From contig SAXG01000140.1 in NCBI GenBank assembly GCA_012932865.1, positions 1 to 64,000 of the forward strand: a stretch of 64,000 bases of DNA, given 5' to 3'. This DNA is from Amylostereum areolatum. Its lineage: Eukaryota > Basidiomycota > Agaricomycetes > Russulales > Stereaceae. Under the pieces are notes generated by a model. That model saw only the letters and a list, made by a program, of their open reading frames with translations, had not been told where the DNA came from and searched no databases. Shown here one piece after another: positions 32,440 to 42,811 of the stretch (positions within the stretch are counted from its first letter, which is position 1; each line of letters begins with the position of its first letter). A program made the translations under genes and the position numbers.

Positions 32440-35097
32440 TGTCTGATTGTCGCCGTCCTTCCACCCCTCCGAGAAACACTCCCAGCTTTCCCAGCACACC
32501 AAAAGATTTCTTTTTAAACACACCCAGGGCGTCGTAAAGCACCCTACTCTCCGATATCAACACCTGCTTCGAGTCCCCGTCCTCAGAGTGCTAGTGGATC
32601 CCAGCGACCGTTCGCCTTTGCTATGCTGCACCTGAAATGCTGCTTCGAAACAACCAGTTCAAGCAGCTGTTCCAACAAATCGTTACGCAGCGCGTGGATA
32701 TCGGAGTCGCTGGTGACATCATGATGGCGGCGGTGAGGATCGGCGAGCCCAAAGAACCACGACATCTCGTGTGAGAGTTTGCGTAGCACCTCAACGTTGG
32801 CAGAGGCCTTGTTCTGGATGTGCGAGATCGATGCATTGCTTCCCATCGCAGCGAACATATTCTACGGAAAAAAATCAAGTTAACGAGCTTGATACCGACA
32901 CGATACAGCCTCCTACCTTAATGAACCCATTGTTGTGTTCGAGGTAGAGGTCCGTTGGGATAGATCTCCCCCTTTTCCCCCACCGGTTTACCAACCAAGT
33001 CCGTTCGACGATCTCCGCAAGTTTGGCCGAAAGCACATAACAAAACTGGGCTATCATCTCTAGGATCTCGTTCCCGTAGTTGTGGCATCCAGCGCCGCGC
33101 ATCATAAAACACCCAGACACGGTAGACAGACCACATACGTCCGACATCCGCATCTCGTATAGCATCGCCGAACTCCTTAAACAAAAGGGCGTCACGAACG
33201 AAGAGGATGCTGTGTGCGGGAACATCATCCGCCACTTGAAGAGCCTGTTGCGCGGCCGATGTGGTTGCAAACCGACCGACAAGCTCGCACACGAGCCTAT
33301 CAAAATCTTCCCATGAGGGATCCCATTTCGCCAAGTCCCCATCTGCGACACCACGCTCCTTGAGCAAAATCCTGTTCAATCAGAAGTTAAAAGATGTGAA
33401 GCACGACAATGGATATAAGACAGACATACCGTGCGCAATCCAAGATCCTTGCAACGAGTGAGTGATGTACTAGCTCCTTGGCCTTGTTGTACTCGGGCTT
33501 ACGAAGGTCCAGCTTGAAGCGTTTGAGTATACGACGGTGGGCATCAAGAGACGTGGGGTCCTGGTCTCCTACGTAGCCAACATGCGTGCGGTAGAGCATG
33601 TACATCGCGTTGAGCTGGAAATGAAACGGCATTGACTCGGATGCCTCTTGTACCCAGTCCAGGCGCGCAAAGCTGGAGAACTCGTCCATTCGCTCTTCGA
33701 CCATGATACGGAGGTTTCGGATTGTTAGCCAATCTCCTACAATAAGCCGAAGCTGGGAGTCGATGACCTGCTCCGCAAGCCCTAGCAATGTGGTGAATAT
33801 GGTTGTGATGACGCGAATGGTCCCGCCGACAGAGGCTTCTTCCTCATTGAGCGCCGGAGGGGGAAGAACTGGGTTTGTTCGTGACCGAGACAGCGAACTC
33901 GAGGTTTATTCTTCTTAACCATCTTTCGGATCTGTTTCATCTCGGGATTTTTGGATTTCTTTGTCTTCTGGAATCCAGGCACGTAACGCAGTAGGAGAGT
34001 ACGGACTTAATGGTGCTTGGTGGCTTTGTCGAGGTGCCGCTGCTCGTCCGTTGTGATCTTGAGGTCCACAATCATCATCTTCTTCCGCCCCCCTTTAGTC
34101 CGCTCACTTCTTGAAAGTGCGGAGCCGAAGAGTGCGCGCGTGAATTTGCCGGGGAGAGAGAATATAGCCGACATTGTTGCATTGATTTGTTCGGTTGCTG
34201 AATCCAGCCTTTGCGATGATTTGCGCAACGTGAAATTTATATTATCGTACACCAAACCCCACAGGTTCTCGGAGGAAGATATAAACTCCCGCGCTGTAGC
34301 GCGGGCGTCCTCAGTTAGTGTCGTTAAACACCGTTGTGTCGTACTACATGATGTGAGGAATTGCCAGGACGTAGACAAGGAGCATGGCTCACTCATAGCT
34401 GACCGAGATACCCATATGATTGAAGACGTCGATGATACGTTTGCCCGCCCCGGAACTTGAGAGAAATATTCCGACGACAAGTTGAAAGGCATCGGTGGCG
34501 CGGTTCCGGCCAAAGAGCAACATGCTGATGATAACCAGAATAATCTAGGGCATATTGAGAGAGCAGATATGATTAAACGGTTGAACGACCACGTACCCGT
34601 TCTGCCATTTCCTCCTTCCCCTCCTTGGTCCGTCTGTTCCACCGTTCGTAGTCGTTCTCCGCCGTGAGCAGGGTGTACAGAAGAAGCCACAGACAAGGAA
34701 GAACGCGCTGATATAAGCGCATGATCGAGGGCAGACCGAAGTTTGTCGAGAGGTAAGCGACGGTGACCTTGGTTGAGGAGAGACAAAGCTCGTCGTTGTG
34801 GTAGGTTCGAGTGGACTCCTTGACGAGAATTTGAGCAGTCCGCTTCGTCAGAGCTCGTTGAAGCCAGGACTCGACGATGGCGTCGGGTCCGTAGGTCTTG
34901 CCCTCCGTGTAGCGCAGATTGTTCCCGACTTTGGTCTTGATCTCATCGTCGGTTGAGGCATAGAAAGCGAGAAGGAAGGTGTTCAGAGATGTGAACTTGT
35001 TGTCTTTGATGCATGTAAGAACATTCCTGATCTTCTGGGTGTGTTGCTGCTGAGAGGAAGTGGAGGCGGGCTCGTCCATGCTCGCGGCGGGAGGCAA
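32440..35097 (-). pseudogene. DUF6589-domain protein, probably frameshifted
   Basis: Begins at 35097 (MPPAASMDEPASTSSQQQHT). Exons follow in the order I recall for the family: NKFTSLNTFLLAFYASTDDE, WLQRALTKRTAQILVKES, an intron (about 34599-34547), IILVIISMLLFGRNRATDAF, RIIDVFNHMGISVSY, an intron (about 34394-34347), LWGLVYDNINFTLRKSSQRL, LRYVPGFQKTKKSKN, LRLIVGDWLTIRNLRIMVEE, FHFQLNAMYMLYRTHVGYVG, then after another intron DFDRLVCELVGRF, RGAGCHNYGNEILEMIAQF, WLVNRWGKRGRSIPTDLYLE with HNNGFIK, and finally HRRHHDVTSDSDIHALRND. An extra base around 33104-33108 (TTTT where TTT is needed between RVWVF and MMRGAG) breaks the frame, and a stop after KATKHH (about 34009) and a frame change near 33860 have no obvious intron. 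The 3' end is between 32583 and 32440. The biochemical function of DUF6589 is unknown; enclosure by terminal repeats suggests a transposase-like role. Confidence 0.7.
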
Positions 35098-35171
35098 GTG
35101 CGGAAACGACGCAGGACCTTCACTGGAGCTTCACTGACACTACAGATTTCTTATGGATGGAAACGTAGCGA

Positions 35172-35275
35172 AGTGTACGAATTTGTAGTACCCCCCCTGA
35201 CCCCCATCAAAACCCCTACTTTGCGACGAGACCCTCTCGCGGAGCCTGCGGAGCCGAGGGTCTTGATCCGAGACT
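35172..35275 (-). repeat. Right terminal inverted repeat of the DUF6589 element
   Basis: Inverted counterpart of 32250-32348, sharing the 17-base core GCAAAGTAGGGGTTTTG (as its complement at 35207-35223), the flanking GGGTCAGGGGGG block and the outer TCGGATCAA. Confidence 0.7.
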
Positions 35276-35279
35276 AGCC

Positions 35280-36755
35280 TTCAACTCTTGCTCGCTCACA
35301 GTTGTTCATGCAGGAGGATTTGGGCAGCGAACACGGTTCAGTTCATGAGGCAGATCGGTTCATCTGCAAGCGGTCAATGGACACTACAAATATTTGAATC
35401 CATATACAACCGAGTGCTCGTGGTCGTCCCTGAATCATTGGGGTACAAGAGACCAGGTACTAACTAGCTCAGTCTCACCACGTTCGTCTTCTTTCTTTTC
35501 TTCTCTCTTCTCCATCCTCAACGATAACGGCTACTTCCGACCAGATCTACCCTTTTCCGCCGACCCCTCGTGTCTCAGCATGCATGCGACTAGCTCCCAG
35601 CCAACCTACATGTACGTCCACTCGACAATCATTTATTTCTCAGCACGCTGAATGCCCGTACCTTGCAAATGTATCCACTGGCGACGACAGACCACCATCG
35701 TGGGCGCCTCGCCGTGCTCTCTGTTCTGACGACCGTATCAGACCCCGAGGTCGCGCGGCGCCACGGACGTACTATACCCTCGTTATCATCGACCTGCGAC
35801 CAGATCGTCGGCGTCGGCGCCGCCATCTTCGAACGCAAGCTCCTCCGCGGGCTCGGGACAGTCAGACCCCTCGAGGGCATTGCGGTCGACATTGACAATC
35901 GGCAGCAGGGGAAGCCAGGCCCTCACACGCATCAGCAAGACGAGCGGGTGCTACAAGTTCTTCTTGGAACTGAATTACTTTAAGGACTAGTCGACTCTGG
36001 CTTCGACAACACGGTGTCTCAATCAAACATCCCGTTTTTCCCCGACGATCTTCAGCAAGGGGCCGTGCTATACTTCTGCTAGGTGCGTATCTCCGCTAGT
36101 GCTCGCGTCAGACCACGCTCATCCAGGGTATTCGGGTTTTCTCGGCGATCCAAGGTCTCTGGCCATGCGTTCAAGCTGCGAATTCCTCCACGTTGCAGCT
36201 ACTGGTCGTCACTCGCCATGGCACGTACGTCCTCGTTTATGTCCTTCACCTCCGTTGCCATGTACAAATCGATGGGCAGCTTCGGTTCTAAAACGAAGGC
36301 TTTGGCGCACTCATCGGTCGGGTGCCCGTCGAACGATATCTCCCTTTACTGTTACTGGTGCCATGCTGATCGGCATCCAGGTCCTGTTGAAGATATACCA
36401 GAGCAATGGTTATTCACAACATGTGCCCCATTATAGACAGTAGTTCTCTCGTCGCTACAGAATTTTCACGGACCTTTCCTCTGGCGGGGGGTCGTGTGTA
36501 CATATCCAGGTGTTTCCTTGTAATGCACTTAACACATATGCCTTGCCCGTGTACATATGACTCTTTCATGCGGTGGGCGAAGAGGGTGGACGGCAATTCG
36601 AAGATAGGCTCAGGTGAACTCGAGGTAGGAAAGTTACATTGCCACATAGGAACTCGATGTCTAAGTTGAACATATCATACACGTCGAATATTTGAATACG
36701 TCCCCGCAAAAGTCGTAAGTATGTCTGAGCCGTAGATTGGAGAAGGATGGGAAGG
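35280..36755. other. No confident gene; scattered plus-strand frames
   Basis: Plus frames at 35663-35983 and 36099-36443 are open but do not join into a protein I recognise. They may be a decayed gene. Confidence 0.3.
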
Positions 36756-36761
36756 CCTGTA

Positions 36762-39290
36762 TTATGCTGCTGGCTTAAGATACGATATCAGTCTCTGCAT
36801 AAATTCTTCGTCGCCATCGATCTTGCGGAGGACGTTTCTATGATGCGTCCGTGACTTGGGTTCGCGCTCGAGGTATCTCACAGATGCAGTGTGCACGACT
36901 TCCCTACAAGGAGGACGGTCAGGTCGGATGTGACGAAGTGGGTATAGAGATACAGACAAATGATGAATGATATGATCCCGGTTCATTGGATGCTTCCAGT
37001 CGCACTTCGCTTGGAGAGGGCAGGTGAACCGCGCGTCCGGTGAAATTCCACCGGATTGAAAACGCTTTTCCTTCTTCCTCCTGTTCTTTCTGCCGGCCTT
37101 GGTCAGTTTAACTTCGCTCCCCGAACCTACGTTATCCGCGACGTTGGGCGTAGAGACAGGTTCAATTACAGACGTCGAGGAGGATGAGGAAGCGGCGGCC
37201 GTAGGATGAAGGGAGGACTCCCTTAGCCTCGGCATGTGGCTTAAGGAGGCATCAACGTTGGCGACTGGAGACAGGAGAGGTGAGTGATGATGGAGTGCGA
37301 CCTCGTCTGCTCCTGGCGGGTGATTGACGATAGGACCGTCCACATCCATTGGATGGTCAAATATAGAAGCGTCAAGAGCGACTTGTGTGGAGAAGAGGGC
37401 GTGAGGGCGAGACTCGAGCTCATCCAGGCGTTCCCTTAAATGGATCCAGGCCCACCAAAGTGCGTTATAGAACTGCAATACATCCTCTCCCTCCGCCATA
37501 GAGAGACGATGGTCACGCAGTTCTTGGGCGACAACCTCGGTATCTCGAAGACGCAAGGGATTAAGAAAATCGCACGCGATTTTGTTGGCGTCGGACAAAT
37601 TCGTAACCTACCGAGAAGGATTCAGTCAACCATGCCAGGTCCTTCTACGAGTCATACCTGGTGGGGAGATTTGGCTGGGATCATAACAAGGTCTCCAACC
37701 TCCTGGAATATTGTGCACACTTTGACTCCGCGAGATCGTAGTTTGTCCACTGCGCTAGGGCTAAGATAGGTTTCCTGAGAGTGTATAGGGTCTTTCAGAC
37801 CGTTGCACATATTCTCCTCGATAGCAATCCGGCGGAAAAGGTCTGTGTCGTCTGGGTGTATGATGTCCCATCGAGCGGCCCCGGGCTCCCCGTTCGGACG
37901 AAGCTCAGAGTAGAGCATTATATTGAATGCGCAACATATATCCTCGTGGAGGTATGTCGTGGCATGTTTGTCGTCGTCTCCGGTTCCAGTGCAGAGAGCG
38001 TTGTACATTTTCGGTCCTGAGAATGATACAGGCTGAGGTTTGTTGCAAACGGAAACCCTAAATCGCTCACCAATGTCAGGATCCATCGCATTCAAAGCGA
38101 AGTACGCGATCAGATTTTGGCGGCCATCCCGCCTGATCCAATCTCGGATCCCGGGAGGAAGTGCATTCATCAATATCTCGTATCGACTACGGAATTCTTG
38201 GATGAAAGCTGCTTTTGACGGCCAGTCCTGTGAACTTAGGCATGAAGCCGGTGTGCATTCCATCGATGAAGCGATGCGCATACCTTCAGCTTCCATCTCA
38301 CCCTTGTTGGGGAATCGTACTTCCCAAACTGCTCAAAGAAGTGTTTGACCGAGTACTTTGTCGCCGATATCTGGTCCAGCTGGGTGTCAACGAGGGTGAC
38401 AAGCTTAGAACCATACTCTTTTATGAAGGACTGCGGTGTCCAGACGTGTTGTAAGGAATCTTCCATCCCCGAAACAACAACAGGGTACCCATGAAGGCAA
38501 GCAGCGGCAAAGATTCTTTCTCCTGAAGTGCCGGATAAAAGATCGAGTATGGGAATCCTAACAGGACCCCCTGGCTCTGGTATTGGTGGCGGAAGGTCCC
38601 ACACAGATTCACGACTATAGTTGGTCGACATTTTAGCGCATCAACGACGAGTGGACATGGTCTCACCTTGATTGTGAAAGCATATCATTCATAAATGATA
38701 AATTTTCCTCAATAGTCGATTCAGAGAACCTTGTTACTGGTCTATAGTCATCTCCATTGTGGTGCAACCTTGTCGCTGAGCAGTGGATCTTGGGGAACGT
38801 CTACCACGAGTGAGTTATAGTACACTACTTGACCCCGCATGAATGTTCTGTGCTCACGTTCGCGTCTGATTTGCAAGAGTCGCATATCTCCCGCCCGCAG
38901 ATAATGCACATCCAAGTGCAGAACAGTAACCCGGTACCACAAAAATCTAAATCCAAGACACTTTAGATATTACTGCGCATATACACAATCGAAAGAAGAC
39001 TCACCACATGTGGCCCTCACTTTCATCTCAATGTGGCGATGGATGACGGCCGGGAGATTCATGTGAAGTTTATGTTTTTCCAACACAGGCCGTAAGATCG
39101 CGGCAACTGCATTCTTCAATAGCCGTCCGTAAATAGAGTGTGCAAGGGGGTCTTGTGGAATAGGTTTACCAGTTGGAACAGGGCGACTTCTTTTGTAAGG
39201 AATGTGCTGAACCCGAGACGAAACTCGGGTTCGATTGCAGGTTTTACCTCCCGAAATTCAAAACGACAGCCCCCAACTTGTGTCTCGTCT
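36762..39290 (-). CDS. KDM3-type JmjC oxygenase with N-terminal zinc finger
   Basis: Predicted Fe(II)/2-oxoglutarate dioxygenase of the JmjC class, probably a nuclear histone demethylase. Order of exons on the minus strand: YGRLLKNAVAAILRPVLEKH and VRATCDFCGTGLLFCTWMC then IICGREICDSCKSD (a Cys-rich finger typical in front of KDM3 JmjC domains, about 38870-39010), TRLHHNGDDYRPVTRFSEST, SVWDLPPPIPEPGGPVRIPI, YPVVVSGMEDSLQHVWTPQS, then the JmjC core TTYLHEDICCAFNIMLYS (His 37946-37948, Asp 37940-37942), RWDIIHPDDTDLFRRIAIEE, PIHSQETYL, and VCTIFQEVGDLVMIPAKSPH with Q (second His 37661-37663), intron about 37656-37609, VTNLSDANKIACDFLNP. The His-x-Asp...His iron triad is complete. A C-terminal tail has an acidic/Ser-rich linker, a basic KAGRKNRRKKEKR stretch and a C/H-rich CPLQAKCDWKHPMNRDHIIH. 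The stop is at 36762. The start is uncertain, around 39290 or further upstream. Confidence 0.8.
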
Positions 39291-39299
39291 CTTACGAGA

Positions 39300-42200
39300 A
39301 CACGAAAGTCTATAGATATGTAAGTGAGAGAGACGAATGACTAGATGGACATAGCTTCACGAACTGATGAACCGGCATCTTTCTGCCAACGTGTTCAGGT
39401 TGCCACCGGCCTGGCATTCTACGCAAAGCACAAAGTCGGGGAGTCTGACACGGGACCACTCTGCGCCTCGAAATGAATGGGGGTATCGGCGACAAGTGAC
39501 GAGCTGGACTTTTTCCGCCATAGTAGTGTACGTAGACCGTATACAGACGGTAGTACTACGACGGCGGCCTACTGTACGAACGTACGTTTAGGCAACTCAA
39601 CCACCGGCACGTGCCCGTGGGAACGAGCGAGTTTTGCGAGACGGGTTTATGCACGTAAGTATTGTGCAACAATCCCTCGCGTTTACTCAGTATATCTCCC
39701 TTCGACCTGTCGCCCACACATCCGTATGTCCGCGGGAGCACGTCAAGTATGTTCATGGAGGGTCAGAGAGCATCAAAGTGAGTGCCATGAACGGTGCAGA
39801 CGAAGTGTGACTTACTCTATCCTGTAGCACTCCGGCTCCCAGTTACGCATACCCAGACGCCGACATCGTCCGCGCGTCGTCCCCAAGGCGCGTGGCCTAC
39901 CACGCTTTGTGAAATGAGAACGGCATGGAAGTCTACACAAAATCGGTGTCGAGATCGACGTGCCTGCAGAACGGGCCACGGTGCAGCCACGCGGGGGCCC
40001 GTGTTTCGTGGTCATTTCTCCGTGCGTTTCTTATCCAAAAGCCTTGGAGGACTTGCCTCTAACGTTACCTGCCCAATCCACGCTTTCATTGCGCACACCT
40101 TCCCCGCGCGCTCGAAAACTTTGCTGTCGTTCGTCCTGCGATCGAGCGACTCTCCCGACGACTGGTCGTTCTCCTTCGCATTCTTCCACGAGCAGGACCT
40201 CGCCTTGCTGATTCCCATTTGGATTCTCACCCAACGTGTCTGCAGCACCCACCTTGCGCTCAAGGAAGACCCCGCCCAACGATACACCCTAACGAAGATC
40301 ATGACCAGATCCGCATGCCCTTTGACACGAAGAGGCCCTTTGTCCATGACGATTCCTGGTGGTCTTGCTGGAAGAGGGCAAATAGGGACGCCGCACGAGT
40401 GCGGAGGGGCGGCGAGAGAGTGAGGGCGGTGGGTCGGCGAGAGAGTGAGGGCGGTGGGTCGGCGACGAGGCGGGCGACGATGCCCACAGTGAAACACACG
40501 TGCGCCGTGCTCTCCCACGTTGGGAGGGCGGCAAGGACGGGCACCTCTCCCTGGCTTCCGGTCGAAGAAGATGGAGTGCGGATGAGCGCTGCCCGGGGCA
40601 CGGAAGAGCGGGAGTAAAAATGGCGACGGCACCCACAGTGCAAAGTGCGCGCTCGCGTTCACTCACGTCGTCATGCCCTTCGCGCTCTCTGGTATGTTTG
40701 CGCCCCTGTTCTCGTCTCCTCTTTACGACACTCATCCACTTTACCAGACGACCTGCAGCTGATGTGAGATCGGCACCGCCCGTCGACGCACGGCTTCTGA
40801 AGGGTCTGGGCACCGAAGTGGGTCAATGTAGCGTGTATATCGGTGAGCTGGGGTCAGGGAGGGAGCTGCGTGCCGGTGAAGAGACTGAATTGGTGAAGCA
40901 AAGAGGTGAAGCTGCACTGGCCGTGCGCGGATGTCGTTCACATTTCGTATAACATGATCTATGTATTTCTAAAGACAAACGTTCGCCGTTGCCAGTCTAA
41001 AAACAGTCAAATTCCATAAAACAATAAGCAAGGTCCGTTGTTGTCACGCACGTCCCGCTTCAACCTCGGAATGTCCGAACGTCTCGCCTCTTCCTCCATG
41101 ACGCCGCCCTCTTCCCACCGCCGCCGACGGCGACATCGCTGTCGCGCGCGTGCCATTCGAACTCGAGCTATGTCGAGCTCGTCGCTTGTCCCGGCTGTCG
41201 CCCTAGCTGCTGATGGCGACGTCGCGTGGGCCCTGCTCGAGCTGCAGTAGAGCGTTACACGAGCTCGTCTCACGTCCACCTCCCGCGCCCTAGCTGCCGC
41301 CTTCGCAGCCACCGTCGCGCGTTCCCCGTCGTCCCATCGACGTCAAAGGTGGTAAGGCGAGGTCTTCAAGAGATGACCTGGACGGGCATGCTGGGGAAGG
41401 TGTCACCAATGTCGAGGTGAGCGTACAGCCGCTCGTTTACGAGGGTGAACAGAGCGCGATGTGAGCTCAAGTCCCGCGCAATGACACGATGAACACGCAC
41501 CTTGGACGCCATGAGGTTCTGAGCCTTGGCGACGACTGGAACGCGACAGGCAGCCTCGCATCGACACATGGTGCGACCCGGTGCGGTCTGTGGCGGTCGC
41601 GCGTCGCGGCGGTGGGCTGACATTGGTAATATTCACTGGTGGCGGTGATACCGGTCAGTGTTCGACTTATTCGAGATGAACGGCGTGCTCACCTTGTTTC
41701 GACAGCGTTCACATCGTCTCTGAGCAGGCGAACCGCGTTCCAGAGAGCCGCCGCACGGAAGACGCGGTTCGGGCTGTCGTTGGAGTTGAGAAGAGTGGTG
41801 GCGGGAAAGGGCAGCCCACGCGAAGAGGCCGATAGCTTTGGCCGCCACGGTGAGCTTTGTTCGTGAATCGGGAGGTGCGTGACTCCTGGCATCGATTGTA
41901 GAGAACGCGGCCCCGCCAGCACGGCGTGCTGGTGTGTTTCAATCGTTGTGTGCCAAACCCCGGACGCAAGCGCACATTTGAGGACGATTTGCGAGTTTGG
42001 GAAAGAGCAGGGAAACAGAGGACAGGCGGGAGGCAGGGAAGGGCGTCAGAATGTAGAGGGGATGCCGAGACGTGCGCACACGCGCCTGTGAACGCTGCGA
42101 ACGAAGGATAGACGCGTGTTGGTGGGCGAATAGGCAGAAAGCCGAAGGGAAACACACCGGGGGCGAGACAGATCCTCAGACTGGTGACGTCTACCCCGAG

Positions 42201-42805
42201 CCCTGCACTGAACGCGATCGACGTCATTGCCGCGTGCGATGCACGGACACACGCCGTCGGTCGCGTGGGAGGGCGGTGAAGCAATCGAGGACTCGGGTGT
42301 TGTATAGGAGGGACGGGGTTGACGGGATGGGCGACGAGAGGAGGTAGGGAAGAGAGTGGGAAACGATGATCGCCCTGTGTATGAGTGTACGCTGTGGACT
42401 GAAACCGCACACCGCATAGACTCACCTGTCAGGTAGCCCTACTGGTACAGTATCGTCCGCGACATGCATAGCCAATGCCGCGTGCTGAGATCTTGTGAAA
42501 TGCGAGAAGCCCCGAGTGTGGTGCGGGGAACTCGAAAGGGTCCGGCGGATCCGGCGGATGAGTACGTTGAGTTCCCAGTAACGCCCACCGCCCTCAACAA
42601 TGTACCATTCGCACGCGCGTCACCGCACTGATATGCCGGCGGTACGAAGCGCCGATCCTCTCACTGCAATGGCACGCCGCCGAACAATGAATGCAATGGT
42701 CTATTATTCAATCTTGCTGTTTGTCGTGGTTTAAACTTCAAGTATCCGCTCGTTTTGCCATCCTCGAAGTATTCCTCTTCCTGGTGACACTGGCCGTGGC
42801 TGCCA
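39300..42805. other. No confident gene; GC-rich with decayed-looking frames
   Basis: A 3.5-kb stretch with many overlapping frames on both strands. A plus-strand reading near 39930-40060 gives GMEVYTKIGVEIDVPAERAT followed by QPRGGPCFVVISP, and 40080-40230 gives HAFIAHTFPARSKTLLSFVL; these look protein-like but do not join in one frame and I do not recognise them. Short tandem duplications (for example GAGAGTGAGGGCGGTGGGTCGGC twice at 40414-40463) are present. Confidence 0.3.
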
Positions 42806-42811
42806 CTTACC

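Larger units (their letters stand above)
32250..35275. mobile_element. Candidate DNA transposon with DUF6589 cargo or transposase
   Basis: Two imperfect inverted repeats of about 100 bp enclose the DUF6589 gene. Left end (plus strand): TCGGATCAAACCCCTCG ... GCAAAGTAGGGGTTTTG ... GGGTCAGGGGGG ... TACAAATTT. The reverse complement of the right end keeps the same blocks in the same order and spacing: TCGGATCAAGACCCTCGG ... GCAAAGTAGGGGTTTTG (17 identical) ... GGGTCAGGGGGG ... TACAAATT. The element is about 3.0 kb and the gene fits wholly inside it. No clear target-site duplication was found; a TA on both sides is possible. Alternatives: two copies of a short repeat in opposite orientation around a host gene. 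Confidence 0.6.

Noticed and set aside
39794..40423. 209-codon plus-strand ORF
   Set aside because: Parts look protein-like but in different frames, and no family or splice pattern supports a gene; left as unassigned sequence.
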